A DNA stretch of 64,000 nt from Inia geoffrensis. Taxonomy: Eukaryota; Chordata; Mammalia; Artiodactyla; Iniidae. A program made the translations under genes and the position numbers. The notes beneath the pieces are model-generated. The model saw nothing but the letters and a program-made list of their open reading frames with translations, was not told the origin of the DNA and did not search any database. How positions within the stretch are numbered: the first letter of the stretch is position 1; each line of letters begins with the position of its first letter. The stretch lies in assembly GCA_036417435.1 (NCBI GenBank), contig CM070901.1:163080044-163144043 (forward strand). Direction: 5' to 3'. Of the stretch, positions 41,303 to 55,400 are shown piece by piece.

Positions 41303-41508
41303 GTCTTCCCTGGTGGCACAGTGGTTGAGAGTCCTCCTGTCGATGCAGGGGACACGGGTTCGTGCCCCGGTCCAGGAAGATCCCACGTGCCGCAGAGCGG
41401 CTGGGCCCGTGAGCCATGGCCGCTGAGCCTGCGCATCCGGAGCCTGTGTTCCGCAATGGGAGAGGCCACAACAGTGAGAGGCCCACGTACCGCAAAAAAA
41501 AAAAAAAG
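41303..41508 (+). mobile_element. CHR-type SINE (short CHR-1-like form)
   Basis: Head gggtcttccctggtggcaca, body 'tggccgctgagcctgcgcat' and an A-rich tail. A target-site duplication aaaactgatgg lies at 41292-41302 and 41509-41519. Confidence 0.95.
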
Positions 41509-43289
41509 AAAACTGATGGCTCTTAGGCGAGCACATGGTGGGCTGGAATAAACAGTGTTTCCCTGCCTCCCTTGCAGCTGACAAGATCTGGCCCATGTGA
41601 TGTAAGCAGAGGTGCTAGGTGTCCATTTCTTAGGAACCTCTTTCAAATATAGCTGGCATCCATCCTGTACCCTTTCCTTCCCCTTTCACCTTCCTCCTGG
41701 CTGGGATACAAACATGGAATTTGCACAGCCATCTTTGACCATGTTGAGAATGGGACAGCAACAAGATCAAAGGAGCCTGGGTCCCTGAGACCCAGAAACG
41801 CTGACTGCCCACCTGAGGACTTGAGAAATAAGCTTCTGTGTTATTTAAGCCCCTAGTGTTTGGGCTTTCTCTGAACCTAATCATAAATGATACATATTCT
41901 ATGATTTAATTTATATTGAAATCCTATCAATCCATCTGAAGCTGAAAATTTCACAAAATCACAGTCTGAATTGTGGCAGTGTGTGATTCCCAGCTAAGGA
42001 ATTTGGACTGCACCCTACTGGCAGTAGGGAACAAAAGATTTCTGAGCCAGAAGATCAGAACTGTGGTTCAGAAAAATCCCTCTGGCAGCAATTTGGGGGG
42101 AACATTTGGAGAAGGGAGGCGCTAAAGAAGGAGAGAATCAGAAATTCCCAGATAAGTAAAGTCTCCCTAAATTTTGAAGACCACATAGGGATTATCAACA
42201 TTTAAGGAGGCCAGCAGAGCAAAGGAGCCTGAGGCAAAACAACGTCAAAAGGGAATGACTTAAGATGGATCATCGCTTCCCTACTTAACAAGTACAGGAG
42301 ATTGTTTTTAATTTTCAGGCTGAATAATCTCCCTGTGGAGTTGGGACAGCTCTTCAGGCCCACTAAGTAAACAATATACTTTTTAAGTGGCTGAAGGAGG
42401 AACTCTGGCTCCAGGAGACCAAAGGAGGACAAACAGGCATATGACCTCCTAAACCAAAGCTTGGGCGCACCTGAAGCCCTGAGGCTTCATGACTGGCTCT
42501 CCCTGTTGTCTTCTGGAATCATCCACCCTTCAACCGCCTACAGCCACTGTCATAATATTGAGGACTGTCTGGTGTCTTGGGACACCAATTAACCCTGATT
42601 TCCTCAGGGAAAAAACCGATGCCCAGAAGAAAGAGGTTCTTGCATTAACCTGTGTGTACCAGGCATCTCTGCCCTGGTACCTGGAAGCTGTCAGCAGCTC
42701 CCACCAGCCCCATGCTTATTGGCAGGTACCATGCCCTGGGTAGGACGCTGGGCCCAGCTTGGGCAACTGGAGGAAATGGTGGAGGAAGAGAAACTCAGTC
42801 CTGGCACAGCATCCGCCTGCACCTGAAGGCAGGAAGATCCTGGGAAGACAGAGGGCCCACCTGCAGGTGAGTTAGCGCCCTCTGAGAGGGAAGAAAGCTT
42901 GCCCTATGTCCCTGACCCTTTAGAGTGTACGGGCACTTCCACACGTACCTGCATTCGATTTTTACAACTTCCCTGTGTCATTGAGGTTTTAATATCACCA
43001 CTTTTCAGAAGAGGAAGATGCTGAGAGAGGAAGTAAGCTGCTCAAGGTCACATACCAGGAAGTAGGCTGGCACCAGAAGCCAGGTCCCCTGACCCTGTCT
43101 GGTCAGCATGCCAGTCAACCCCAGTTCCTCTGGCCCCACAGTTGGCCTTTGAGCTCCCTCTTTTCTCAGGACTCCTTGATTTTGTTCAGTAATAATTGAC
43201 ATGTCACTCAGAATTTCCCTGAGTCTGTGTCTCAGGGGGAAGCATGAAAAAAAAAGAAGCAGGAGGCCACTGAAGTAATCCAGGTGAGA

Positions 43290-43700
43290 ACTCATTCACT
43301 TATCAATTTGGTAAATAGTTTGAACACCCGATATGTGAAAAGCACTGTCAGAAGTGCCAGGGATACAGCAGAAGCCAAAAATCGTGGCCCATGATACCAG
43401 GAAGCTTACATTCTAGTGGAGGAGAAAGACAGTGAACAAGTGAATAAATGAGGTAATTACAGAGTGTAGCAAGTGCTGTGAAAGAAAAAATAAAGTGATA
43501 CAGTGACGGGGGGTACTTGAGAGAAGGTGGGCAAGGAAGGTCTGAGTCCTGGATAAGAAGTGAGCCATGTTCCTGGCAGGGGGAGCAGCATGTTAAAGCC
43601 CTGTTGTGTGAACAATATGACAAGGCCTGAACTGGCTTAGTTAAGTGGGAGTGAAGTGAATGGATTTGTGAATATTTAGAGGGAAGAATCAACAAGACAG
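43290..43700 (-). repeat. L2 fragment
   Basis: Antisense L2: 'aagcttacattctagtggag', 'gagtgtagcaagtgctgtga' and 'gggcaaggaaggtctgagtc'. Confidence 0.65.
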
Positions 43701-43990
43701 AGTGAATGAGGTGCGTGAAGGTGGAACTTTGGCACCTTCCTGGAAGGAGGTGCCACTCCCTGAGTTAGCAAGCTCCAGAAGAGGAGCAGGTTTTGGAGAC
43801 AGGTATTTCGGTGGGTAGGGTTCTTTCCCATCTGTACAATAGGTTGAGCAGGTTATTTAACAACCAAGTTTAAGCACTGGTTCTTCATAATACAGGTACT
43901 GTGATCCTCACACTTTACAAAATACCAAACGGATCAGGACTGCAGCATAAAAATCAGTTCTAAAAGTAACAGAATAAACCATGGGAGGTT

Positions 43991-44255
43991 TTGTTTGTTT
44001 GGCTACGCCCGGTTTTATTTGCAGCACGAGGGATCTTTTTTTAGTTGCAGCATGCGGGATCTTCATTGCATCGTGGATTTATCTATCTATCTATCTGCAC
44101 CACATCTTAGCTGCGGCATGCAGAATCTTTAGTTGTGGCATGCAAACTCTTAGTTGCGGCATGCATGTGGGATCTAGTTCCCTGACCAGGGATCAAACCT
44201 GGGCCCCCTGCATTGGGAGCGCAGAGTCTTAGCCACTGGACCACCGGGAAGTCCC
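43991..44255 (-). mobile_element. tRNA-derived SINE, minus strand, with TATC microsatellite
   Basis: 'agttccctgaccagggatca', 'cttagccactggaccaccgg' and 'gaagtcccc' end at 44255. The body has repeated 'gttgcggcatgc' units and a short (TATC)n near 44078-44095. Confidence 0.85.
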
Positions 44256-44282
44256 CAGGGGAGGGTTTTTTAAAAAAAAAAA

Positions 44283-44960
44283 TGTTTAAACCTCAGAGTG
44301 AGGAAGGCCTTTCAAACTACAACACATAATCCAGAATCAAAGAAAAATAAAGGATAAATTTGATCCCATAAACATACAATGTTTTTGCATGACACACTGG
44401 GAAAAAATATTTGCAACTCATTTGACAAAGAGCTAATTTTCCTAATACATAGATAGCTCCTATGAATAAGAAAAATGGGCAGAAAATATAAACAGAGAAA
44501 GGAAAATATGTGTCTTAAACATACGAGGCTCACTCCACTCAACATAACTGCAAATTAAATTATCCCAAGATACCATTTTTCAGCTATCAGATTGACAACG
44601 ATCATAAAGTTTCATGTGTTGATGAGGAGATGGAAAAACAGGTGCTTGTGGAAAACTGAGCAATATCTATCAGAACTATGTTTGCCCACACCCTTTGACC
44701 CAGCTATTCTACTTCTAGGAATAGATCCTACATATATGTATATATACAGAGTTACTCAGTGAAGCTGTTAAAAGGTTTCAATCTATCTCAACGTCCTTTC
44801 CTAGGGCACTGATTAAAGAAATTACTGTGTATAAAATGGCATATTATGAGCCATAAAATAGTCCTGAGGAAGCTCCTTTTGTACTCTAACGGAATGATTT
44901 TCAAATTATACTTAGTGCAGAACTGTATGTATAGTACACCACCACCATTTGCTTTACATG
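44283..44960 (+). mobile_element. Old L1 ORF2/3' fragment
   Basis: Sense L1 phrases: 'gggaaaaaatatttgcaact', 'gacaaagagctaattttcct', 'ctatcagattgacaacgatc' and 'ctttgacccagctattctac'. Heavily decayed. Confidence 0.75.
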
Positions 44961-45159
44961 TGTAAAACCTCTGAAAGGACATTTAAGAAACAGATAATAC
45001 TGTCTGCCTCTAGGCCGCCAAAGGACAGAGATGGGAAGACGTTTCACTGTACATCATTTAAACCAGTTAATGAATTATCCGTTCAACATATAATTTTTAA
45101 AGTAAAAACAGCAAAGAAACAAAACTCCTTTGTGGTTCCAGGTAAACTGGGTTATTGAG

Positions 45160-45640
45160 AAGGGAACCAATATTTATTGAGCTCCTACCATGTTCCAGAT
45201 ACTGTTCTAAACCCTTCCACATATACTTTTAGCTACCCTGTAGTCCATTGAGATGGGATAAATTATTCTAATTTTACAAGTTAGAAAAGAGATTTAAAAG
45301 AAAATAGGTTAAGTTGGTCCAGTTAATTTAGCCAGTGCCAAGCCTAATCTAGCTCCAAAGTTCCAGCCTTCTCCACTTTCCACACCGCTTCCACTGAAGC
45401 AAGTCATCCTATTTTTAAAGTAATATTGGCGTTACTTTATTGGGCACTTAAGATGTGCTGGGACAGTACGCCTATAATTCTCAAAACAACGCTGGAAGGC
45501 TGGAATTACTATCCCCCTTTTACAGAGAAGACAAACGAGGCTCAAAAGGGAGGCGCGTAATGACACCAAGGTCAGATACTTAGACGGTTAGAAGCCAGGT
45601 TTAATTTCAAATCTACTCTAAAGTCGAAACCACTCCGGGA
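45160..45640 (-). repeat. Two MIR elements
   Basis: Antisense MIRs at about 45160-45390 ('attgagctcctaccatgttc') and about 45430-45640 ('ttgggcacttaagatgtgct', 'cccttttacagagaagacaa'). Confidence 0.65.
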
Positions 45641-45659
45641 TCAAAGGACAAAAGCAGAA

Positions 45660-46420
45660 ACATTCGAAGAGCTATGGGAGAGGTGCGAACACTTCCGGGG
45701 GGAAGGGGGAAAGCCAACGGGCTACGGAGGGCGGCGCAGGCGCTGCGCGCCAAGCTCGCGAGAAAGCGTGCCCGGAGACTGAAGGCCCCCACACCGCCCG
45801 CGCCGCCTGTCGATCACCTGGCCCCGCCCCGCGCCGGCGCGCCCCCCGGCAAGCCCCGGCCGGGCGGGAAGCGAACGCGCGCTCCCTTCCGTTACCCTCC
45901 TCTTGCGGGAAGGGCGGGGGAGGCTGGAGGCGCGTGCTCGCGAGCTGCGTGCCCGCGTACGTCGCCGGGTTCGGCTGCGTCCGTCCCGCCGCCCGCCCGT
46001 TGCCGCCGCCGCCGTCGCCGCGCTTTCGCTTCGCCGGCCGCCGCCTAGGGGGGTTGGGGCCAGGCCAAGCCGCCGCCGCTGAAGCTGTTGCCGGGATGCC
46101 ACGGGTGTACATCGGCCGCCTGAGCTACCAGGCCCGGGAGCGCGATGTGGAGCGCTTCTTTAAGGGCTACGGGAAGATCCTGGAGGTGGATCTGAAGAAC
46201 GGGTGAGGAGGACGAAAGAGGGGCCTGCCGGGTGGGGACGGGGCCCCGGCGGTGGCGGGGAGGCCGCGGGGACGGGAGTGGGACGCCTACCCCGCGCGGA
46301 GCTGCCGGCCTGCTCCGGCTCCGCCATAGTCGCGGCGCCTCGGGGGCGCGGGTAGGCCCCGGTTCCCACTGCGCCTGCGCGGGTGGGGGTGGTGGAGGGA
46401 TAATGGGAGCGATGGTGAGG
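45660..46420 (+). promoter_or_regulatory. SRSF4 CpG-island promoter
   Basis: A dense CpG island begins abruptly at about 45660 after AT-rich MIR sequence and extends past exon 1 to about 46420. The 5'UTR lies within 45900-46095 (GC-rich, with 'gccgccgccgccgtcgccg'). No TATA box is seen. The start site cannot be placed exactly. Confidence 0.8.
46096..46202 (+). CDS. SRSF4: SRSF4 coding exon 1
   Basis: Residues 1-36, with Gly36 split after two bases. The ATG at 46096 matches the known SRSF4 start (MPRVYIGRL). Donor GTGAGG is at 46203. Confidence 0.97.
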
Positions 46421-49400
46421 CTCTGAGTGGGACGGGAAGAAGGAAAACCGGAGTGGGATTGGGGCTCTGGGAGGGAGGGCACAGCTCCAGGGCTCCGGGG
46501 AGGCCTGGGTTTTTCCTTCCCAGGCGCTGGAGCCGGAGCCTGGTTCATCTTCAGTAGAGACCGACCTTTCCCGCTCTGAGGGCTGCTGGAAACAAATTTC
46601 CTCCTCCCTTTTCACCTCTTCCCCAGTCTAATGGATCAGATGGGCACAACACATCTCTCCCGGGGACTGGAGCTCTGAAGGGACGCCCTTTTTAGACTTG
46701 CCATGTGCTACACTTTTGGGCGGGAGACTCTAGTTTGAGTAGTCTAGGGACGGTTTCGAAAGTATCGGCTTGCGGTGCTGAAAGCCTTCACCGTTCCCTC
46801 TACAAGGGTAAATTAAAGTCTTAGCCTGCTATCTTCAAGACTGCGTACAGAGTTTCCATGCTGGGGTTTCCGTTCTCCAACTTGCCAAAAAATTTGTCGT
46901 TGTAGAATTTGTTAGAGAATAGTGGCCACCGTGACTAGTCAACTAGTTGATGTAGACGGAGACCTACAGTTTAGGAAATTGCTAACTTACTACCCACCCG
47001 TGTATGGTCTGTTACTTGTATTCCTAATCTACTTTGGTAGAGCAGGGCCCGCAGGGGCTACAAGTTTCAGGGGAAGCATGAGGAGTCAGCCCTGGAGAAG
47101 ATATTCTACGGGGAAAACTGTGAGAACCAGGAAATGTTAGGTAGGACTTCAAAGACATGGATATAAAAAAATAAAAGGAGTGGGGGAAGCATTTTAGGGT
47201 ACTAAACCTTGGCTGTTAGAAGAACTCTTGGCTTTTTTTTTTTAAGATGTACTTTGCAACAGGTCTGTTATAGCTAGAGTTTACTCCCAATGTAATACTA
47301 GCAACTAACACTTGAGAAGTTATAAAAGATACCTAAGTTGAGCATTTGAGAAAAATTGGAAGCTACAATGTACTCAAACTGTTGGCTGAGTTTAAAATTT
47401 TAACAAGTCATTTCAAATTGATTGTTAGGAAGGTTCACTTTCTTATTAAGGAAAATGTCCTCCATCAAGTGTTTATTATGAATGCTGATTTCTTTTAGAG
47501 TAGAAGGTTTAGGAAGTTACTCATTTTGTTCAATAGAGCTTTCAGTTCTTAAACATACTAGATAAAGTGGGCAGGGGGTTCTTGTGATACATATCATATG
47601 TCTGAACAATCAAGTTCAAACTCCCAGTTTTCTTCAGAGCCCAATTAAGTTGACAGAGTAAATTTTGTGGGGAAAGCATGGGTTTTGAAAGCAAACAGGC
47701 CTGGGTCAGATCGTAGCTTCACCACTTACTACCTATGGGCAAGTTACTTCTCTGATTCTGAGTTTCCTCATCCACCAGGAAAAGGAAGATTAGAGATAAT
47801 AGTTGTAAAGCATTTGGCTCATAGCTGTAAATGGTAGCTATAATCAAAGGGATTTGACCTTGATCATAAGGAGACATCTTAGCTTAAGTGTTTAGTAACA
47901 CGAAGTGTATTTGGTGAGGTCTGTTCTCTAAGGTTACTCAAGTGATAGTGAGCAGGAAATGATGTTGATGTTAATAGGAAAGCTAATTAATGGAACAAAT
48001 ATGTTGATAACCAACAAGATGCCTCTACTGTGCTAAATGAAGGGAGGAGGCAGAAAACCAGTTCTGCCCTTGAGTGAATTAAGTGCTTGTGGTTATAACA
48101 TACACTTTGAGTTAAGCAATGCTTGCTCTCAATTTAAACTCACGAAGTGAAACTTGGAATGGTTTGTCTGAAATAGGCTTTGAAGTGTGGATTGACAGGG
48201 GCTTGAAGTGTCTGGGAATAGTGTATGTCATAACTGGTGATGGTAGAATAAGGAAGAATTTTGAGATATAATAAACAGTCTAGCTTGGATTGAGTCTTAT
48301 GAATGATCTAGAAGTTTAACAACATAAATCAGAAACAACTGTAAGATTTTACACTAGACATTCAAAATCATGGATAGGAGTTCAAATGCTCTGGAGGGAA
48401 TAATTGAGCAACCTGAGAAATGGTGATCTTAAGAGGAAGAATCGATCGATTCTTCCAGGACCCTAAATACGTGGGTCTCTTGGGGAACTATTCATTTTTA
48501 CAGTTGTGCTGCTAAACCATGATATGCATGAAATCTGTGATTGAAAGTCAAGGGAATGAAGAATGGGAAGTCATTTTAGGGATTTGAAGGCAGGTGTGAC
48601 AGTCACCAAACAGGTTCACCTCCTGGTAGCATTCAGGAATCATTGCAGAGGAAAATGACTTCTGAACAAAGGACCAGTGGTATATAGATGTATTTCAAGC
48701 AGTTGACTGGATTAGATGGCAGTAGCACAGAGGAGTTTGAAAGGATGGCATAATTTAGCAACATGTGTAAGCTTATAGTCCTGGAAACATAGGAAGGATA
48801 GTAGAGCCCCTTGAGAAGCCTTTTTAACATATCTGGATTGTGATTATTAGTAACTGAAACTCAAAAGATTTTGGATGGTTAGGGCTTTGAAGAATTGCTG
48901 AAGAGTTCAAATTTGTAGAAGTGAGATTTATCAGTAGTCAGTAGCTATATTGAGCTGAAGGGTTGTAGGTAAATTTCTGAATTAATTAAGTAGGCATAAA
49001 GCGGTGGTATAATAGAAAGTTGACCAAATGAGGCAGCAGATGAGCTCTCCAAAGGAGATTTAGTATCCAGGAGAACATTTTATGGACCCTCTTGGGATTA
49101 GGAGAAGGGAGATGTATGCAGTAGTGTATTGCCTGCTTTTATTGTACCAGGTAACCCTAATCTAGATTGCCTTAGTTTAAGAGAACTCCTGGAAGGATGG
49201 TTTAGTTTGGGACCACGAACATGACGTAAATCTCCCACGACAACATAGGCCACTCCAGATCCCCTCTGGTCTCCTCCATTTGTATGTGCCACACTAACGC
49301 CAGCAAGAGCCACGGTGGGCCAGGGGTCAAGGAAGCAACAATATTAGCAGCTGTCTATAGCCTTCCAACTCTGTGGTAACTTTTGCTCTCTTTGATTATT

Positions 49401-52400
49401 TGTGAATTCTGTGAGCTTTCTTTTTTATTAGTAAATCACTTTTTTCATGTAAAATGTAGATTTTTTTTTTTTTAAGTACAGTACTTTCTTTTGCCACAAA
49501 ATATTGTGGTTTTGGTCTCAGATCTTTATATTTTAATTTTCCCATATTTTAGTCAATGAATGAAACATATCACATCCTAAGATTATTTTTGCCTAGTAGC
49601 TGGACAGGTAAACCCCCAAACCATTGAGGGTTTGGGGGGGGTTGGTTTTTTGTTTTAGTTGGTTGAATGTGTGAATTAAAGCTCTCCAGGGAAACTTGGC
49701 TATAAATTTCAGAACCTTTGTTTCATATTACAGACAGTGAAATTGTGAACAGCCAGAATTTTCAGGGATGTCCTGGTCTGTGTAGTTGGATTTTCATGAT
49801 ATCTAAGTATTACCAAGAAGTTTTTTGTTTTCACCCTCTGTTTTAAATTCCTTCAAGTAGAAGTTACCCCTTAGTTAATATTTTAAATATGTTATGGCTT
49901 TCAGTGAGTCAGGTTTGTCCCTGAGCACCGTAGGGCACTGTTAGGCCTGAGATACTGGGATGAATCTCTGCCAACCCCAGAACCTACAAAGAGATTTTCT
50001 CTTTTGACTGAATCCTTGATGAGAGCTTGTTTTCCTTCTTGTCTTTTAAAGAAGCAATAAGGAAAATATAATTGATGTTCCAGGTTATTGGTTTCTGGTT
50101 AATTGAACTGGTAGTTTAGTATTAAAATCCCATTCTTGGGAATTCCCTGACAGTCCAGTGGTTAGGACTCTGTGCTTTCACTGCTGAGGACCCCGGTTAA
50201 ATCCCAGGTCAGGGAACTAAGATCCTGCAAGCTGCATGGTGTGACCAAAAGAAAAAAGAAAAAAGCCCATACTTAATCTGTATAACATTTCAAAATAGTA
50301 TGTATTTATTTCTGATTATAAAAATTTTACATATTGTACTTTTTTTAAATATAGAGGACAAAAAATGAAAGATGACAGTATCTGCACTTTGAGACTTTGT
50401 CTTTTTCTGCACACAGGTGTATGCACTTCTTAAGCCTCCCCGCCTCCCTTTTTCACATTGGATTCGTACTGTACGTTCTGTTTTGTAACCAGCTTCTACC
50501 TAACAGCCTGATCCTTTTGTCGTTAAGTGTTCTCCCACAGCCTGATTCTTAAGGGCTACATAGTATTCCCACATATAAATACTATTTAATGTACATAAGC
50601 AAAACCATGTTGCAAGACATCGCGGTTGTCTTTGGTTTTCCACTATTTTGCACGTATATAACGCGGTGGCAAATATCCTTTATGTAAATCTTAGGGCAGA
50701 TTCCTGAAAATGGACTTTGGGGTCAGAGTGTATATAGTTGTCCCTCAGTATATTCACAGGATTGGTTCCAGGACCCACTGCAGATACCTAAGTCTACGGA
50801 TGCCCAAGTCCCATAGTCGTCCCTCCACACCCACGGGTTCAACCAACCCAGGATATGGAGAGCTGAGTGTACACATTTTTAACTTTTGCCACCCTTTGGT
50901 TTCCATGGTATTTGTTCATATTTTCACCTGCCGTATTTAAGAGTTCCTATTTTTCTGAATTCTCAACTATTCTTGATCATAATTTTTTAATATTATGACT
51001 TTTTAATTAGAATGTCTAAAAATATATATTAGGAAGTTGTCTTGCAGCCTTTAAGCTTTATCTGTTTAGCCTACCAAGCATAACAGGTTCAAGAACTTTT
51101 TTTAGAAAATAACTTTTTGACTGATTAGAAAGTAAATACAGGTGCATTGTAGATAATTTAGACAGTACCAACAGCAGAAAGTAGAAAAGAGGTATCATTA
51201 AGAATCCTTTTAACATAGACAAGGTCTTATGTGCAATTTTATGTCCCACTTTTTCTGCTTAATTTTTCTCATACATTTTTTCTGTTACATTAAAATCTTT
51301 CTCATAAACATCATTTAGGGCTGCATAAAATCCATTGTATGGCTATATCATGATTTACCCAACCATTCCTCCTAGGCTGTCTCTCAATTCTTGCTGTTCT
51401 GTATAACCTTGTGATGGATATCACATGCAAAAAACTTTGTTTGCATTTTAGTCATTCCTTAGGACGGATTCTATGAAGTAAAGTTCATGTGTCACAGTAG
51501 GAGTGAACACTTTGAAAGCTCTTGATGCATATAGCCAAATAACTGTCCTGCAAAGCTGTGCCAGTTACACTTACACCAGCAGTGCATGAGCACGCCCATC
51601 ATGGCAGCCTCATCACCACTGAGCCGGCTGTACTGTTTAGAGTCTTTGCTAATTTAACAGGTGAAATGGTTTCAGGTGTTTTAACCAAGAACTTTTAAAC
51701 AAATAAGAAATCATGAGAAACAGGGCTGTGGATTAAGTAGCATTCTGTCATTGTTTTATTCATAGTATCAAATGTAACTTACAAATGTGACCAAGTTGTT
51801 TTTGTACTGAAGTCTCTTGCTGAGGTCAATATACCTCCCCCCAAAATGTATTAGGTATGTTACTTTTTTTCTTAAGCCATGGGTAATTTTTAAATTTCTG
51901 TCATTTTGAAAAGTCATTGCCAAGAAACCATACCATGCTGCGGTTTGACCAAATGTTACCACCTTAAACTGCCCTGGCTTGAGACTTCCACTCCTTGTTC
52001 CTGGTTTCCCAGTCAGTTTGTGATAAGAATAAACATCGTCTGTAATTACTTGGCCAGGTCATTTTAAATCCCTATTCCTCAGTTTAATAGCTTGCTCCTC
52101 CCTTCCTTATTGATGTATCATGAATAAAAGGGCCACGTGAAGTATTTTTCCCTTCTTAAAAGGTAGGCACAGGATGTAGACTAGATAAAATGTAGTTTGG
52201 GTTCACGGTATTTTGGGGTACGTCGAAGTAACCTAAACAGCAAATTGGTTTTTTGTTGTTGTTTTTTTGTTGTTGTTGTTTTTGCGGTACACAGGCCTCT
52301 CACTGCTGTGGCCTCTCCCGTTGCGGAGCACAGGCTCCGAATGCGCAGGCTCAGCGGCCATGGCTCACGGGCCCAGCTGCTCCGTGGCATGTGGAATCTT

Positions 52401-55400
52401 CCCGGACCCGGGCACGAACCCATGTCCCCTGCATTGGCAGGTGGACTCTCAACCACTGCGCCATCAGAGAAGCCCGCAAATTGTATTTTGAGTTCCTCGG
52501 AAGAAAGGTGCTCCAAGCATCTGAGAGAATACTATTGGGGGTGGTATTTGTAAGTCTGTAAGCTAACACTGAAATTTTAAAATAAGTGTTGTCTCTAGTT
52601 TGTACTGACGGGGAAACTGCACGGGGGATTAAATGACAGGGCCAAGGTTACAAAATGAGTTATTGACAACTCCGGAAACTGAAGATCTTTCTTATTCACA
52701 TACCAGATAGAGCATGGGTGGTGTCAGCCAAAGTTGTTCTCGTGCTGTTTCCTTCCAGATGATTCATTCCTCCCCTTTGGGGCTTGCCTCCAAGGGTGAG
52801 AAGGTAGTTCAGGTTCCACAGCCTGAAGTCCTTAGTCTCTCTGCAGAGGCTTCCAACAAGCTGCCAAGTTACTGCCAAAAGTGAGACAGGTGCTATTTTT
52901 TTTATGACATTTATGACATGGCCCCAGACAGAGACTGCTACTGATTCTCCTCAGGCTACTCTTTGCAGAGCTGAAGGGTGGTATCAGCTTTGTGATGGCT
53001 GACCAGGGTAGGATCTGTGCAAGTAAAGTAAATGCAGTGAACAGTCTCTGTCCTGTTGTCATAGCTAGGGCTGTCTGGTCTTGGAGTATCCTGAAGGGGA
53101 GGGATGGATTGTGCCCTGGATTTGCACGCCTGTATTTTGAGGAAATGCCCTACATGACCTTTCCTGTGTGTTGAGATGAAAGTCTAGAGGTCCTGGGACT
53201 GCACATGATGCCTGAAGAGCCTCTTAAAGGGCCCTCCGCCAGGGCTCCAACCATGTCTTGTTCCTGGATGCCAGATGGGGGCCTCCATGAACACAGACCT
53301 CCAAGGCCTAGAGAGGGGGAAACTGGAGGAAGGAGGTGTGAATTCAGCCGTCAGGAGTGAAAGAGGTGAGCAGGAGGCTTGGGTGAGGGGTCAGGAACCA
53401 CAGACCAGATGAACTGACTTTGAGAAAAGTTATTTCATGTGGATGAAATGAAGCTATTGACCCATTAATGTTTAAGGAGTTTGAAACATCCGGTAAAATA
53501 TTAAGTGAATTAGGGGCTTCCCTGGTGGCGCAGTGGTTGAGAGTCCGCCTGCCGATGCAGGGGACACAGGTTCGTGCCCCGGTCCGGGAGGATCCCACAT
53601 GCCGCAGAGCAGCTGGGCCCATGAGCCATGGCCGCTGAGCCTGCGCGTCCAGGCCTGTGCTCCGCAACGGGAGAGGCCACAACAGTGAGAGGCCCGCATA
53701 CCGCTAAAGAAAAAAAAAAAAAATTAAGTGAATTAAATGACTGATTTTCAAGGGAAGGGCATCCCCAAGAAATAGCATGGGGAGTGGCATCTTTAACCAA
53801 AAAGAAAAAGAAACAGGGACTGTGGGGTGGTTATGAGGGACATGGAAACAGCCAAGATGGTCCCAAAAGGCATAATTTCTAAGAGGCTTTAACACCTGTT
53901 ACCCTGCCTATAGTGTGGTTTTAGAGGTAAGTACAAACTGGTTTTGTTTGTAGCTTTGGTGTGGAATCAGGTAGTGTTGTCTGCTGAGTGTACACCTTTA
54001 CTTCATTAACTACAAGTAACAGTGATTCTATCTTACGTTCTAGGAATTTTATTCTAAATTAGCAATATGACTTTCATCTCTTGAGTTTTTTTTAAATTGT
54101 TTTTAATTTGTGATTGAGTCTTCGTGAGCTTTAGTATGTCATCAGGGAATAGTTGATCCTCTTCTTGTGAGACGTTTTAATTTCATTTACCCTTAGTGTG
54201 GATAAGTGTCAGAAAATTGAAATGTACATGGGTATGATTATGTTTGCTCCCCTTTAAGGAAAGCAGCCCTGTTGACTTTAAAAGGTTACAGTGAAACACT
54301 TCATTATGACAGCAGGGGTTATGGTTGTGATAGTTTGATCCACAAACTATTTGCAAGTATGTTGCTTCCTGTGAGTAGCCCCATTTTATAGGGTAGAAAT
54401 ATGGTAGCAGCCTAGCAAACGTGAATTTGCTTAGTTCATTTTTGAAAGGCTTTTGGATAGCTGAAACAAAATGGCAGATAGGCCCATAGACCAGTTACAA
54501 AGTAAGACTAGATTTGAAATTGGTTACAGATTCCTCTCTTCCTCCTGCTTTCTGAAGGAATTTTGTATTATCACTTAGTTTTTAGAATAATGATTGTTTC
54601 TGTTCTCTTTTCCTTACTCCAGTATGTGAATATTCCTTCAGAGATGGGCTGGCCTTTTCTTAATGATTTGTTATCTTTCTCTATTTTCCTAGACTGGTGT
54701 TAAAATTTTGATAACTGACATACAGGTTTGGTTCCACTATTAGCTTAGAGGATGTTCACAACTTATTAGTATTAATACACATCAGATGCAGAAATGGTAT
54801 TTCTTGCCATTTAATATTTCTCATAAGATGCTAATATTCATGTGGGCATTTGTCTTCCACAGCATATAATTTGATGTAACTGATTTTCTGTGCTAGAGCT
54901 TGTGTTTCTCAAACTGTTTGCTCTATGGACCACTTCTTTCCACTGGTGTGGAGTTAGTAGAACATGGTGATGGAGTGTTGATTTTAGGTTAGGACCTAGG
55001 GATGAAGAATCCCAGGTTTGGGGTAGCCTTTACTTAACTGCTGTAAGCGTTCATTTCTTCATCTATGAGGTTATCAGTAAATCTCAGAGTTGTGAACATT
55101 ATTATAAAGGATTTTGAAAAGGGAAAGAGTCCTGGTGGGCTAGAGTAGTCATGTTAATAGTGGTTTGGAGTTAAATCAGATCATAGATGGCTGTCATCTG
55201 CAAAGTACTTTTCTGGTTGCTGCCATAACCTTTGTATAATTGGAAGTCTGTAAACTTTATAGCGTTCTTTGATTTCTCATCCATTTTTTTCCCACACCAT
55301 TCATGCTTATATTTTTTGGTCCCGGTCACCATTCCTTACAAAACTAATTAAATGCATTCTTAAATACATAATACTGTCAATATCCATTCACATCTACCAC

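Larger units (their letters stand above)
39136..45660. other. MECR-SRSF4 intergenic region
   Basis: About 6.5 kb without a supported gene. It contains a MER20, an L2, three or more SINEs (40999, 41303, 43991), an L1 3' end and MIRs. Positions 41530-43280 carry mostly unidentified sequence and short chance frames. Confidence 0.75.

Noticed and set aside
46922..47140. 72-residue open frame in SRSF4 intron 1
   Set aside because: It has no splice-site or domain support and its length is compatible with chance.
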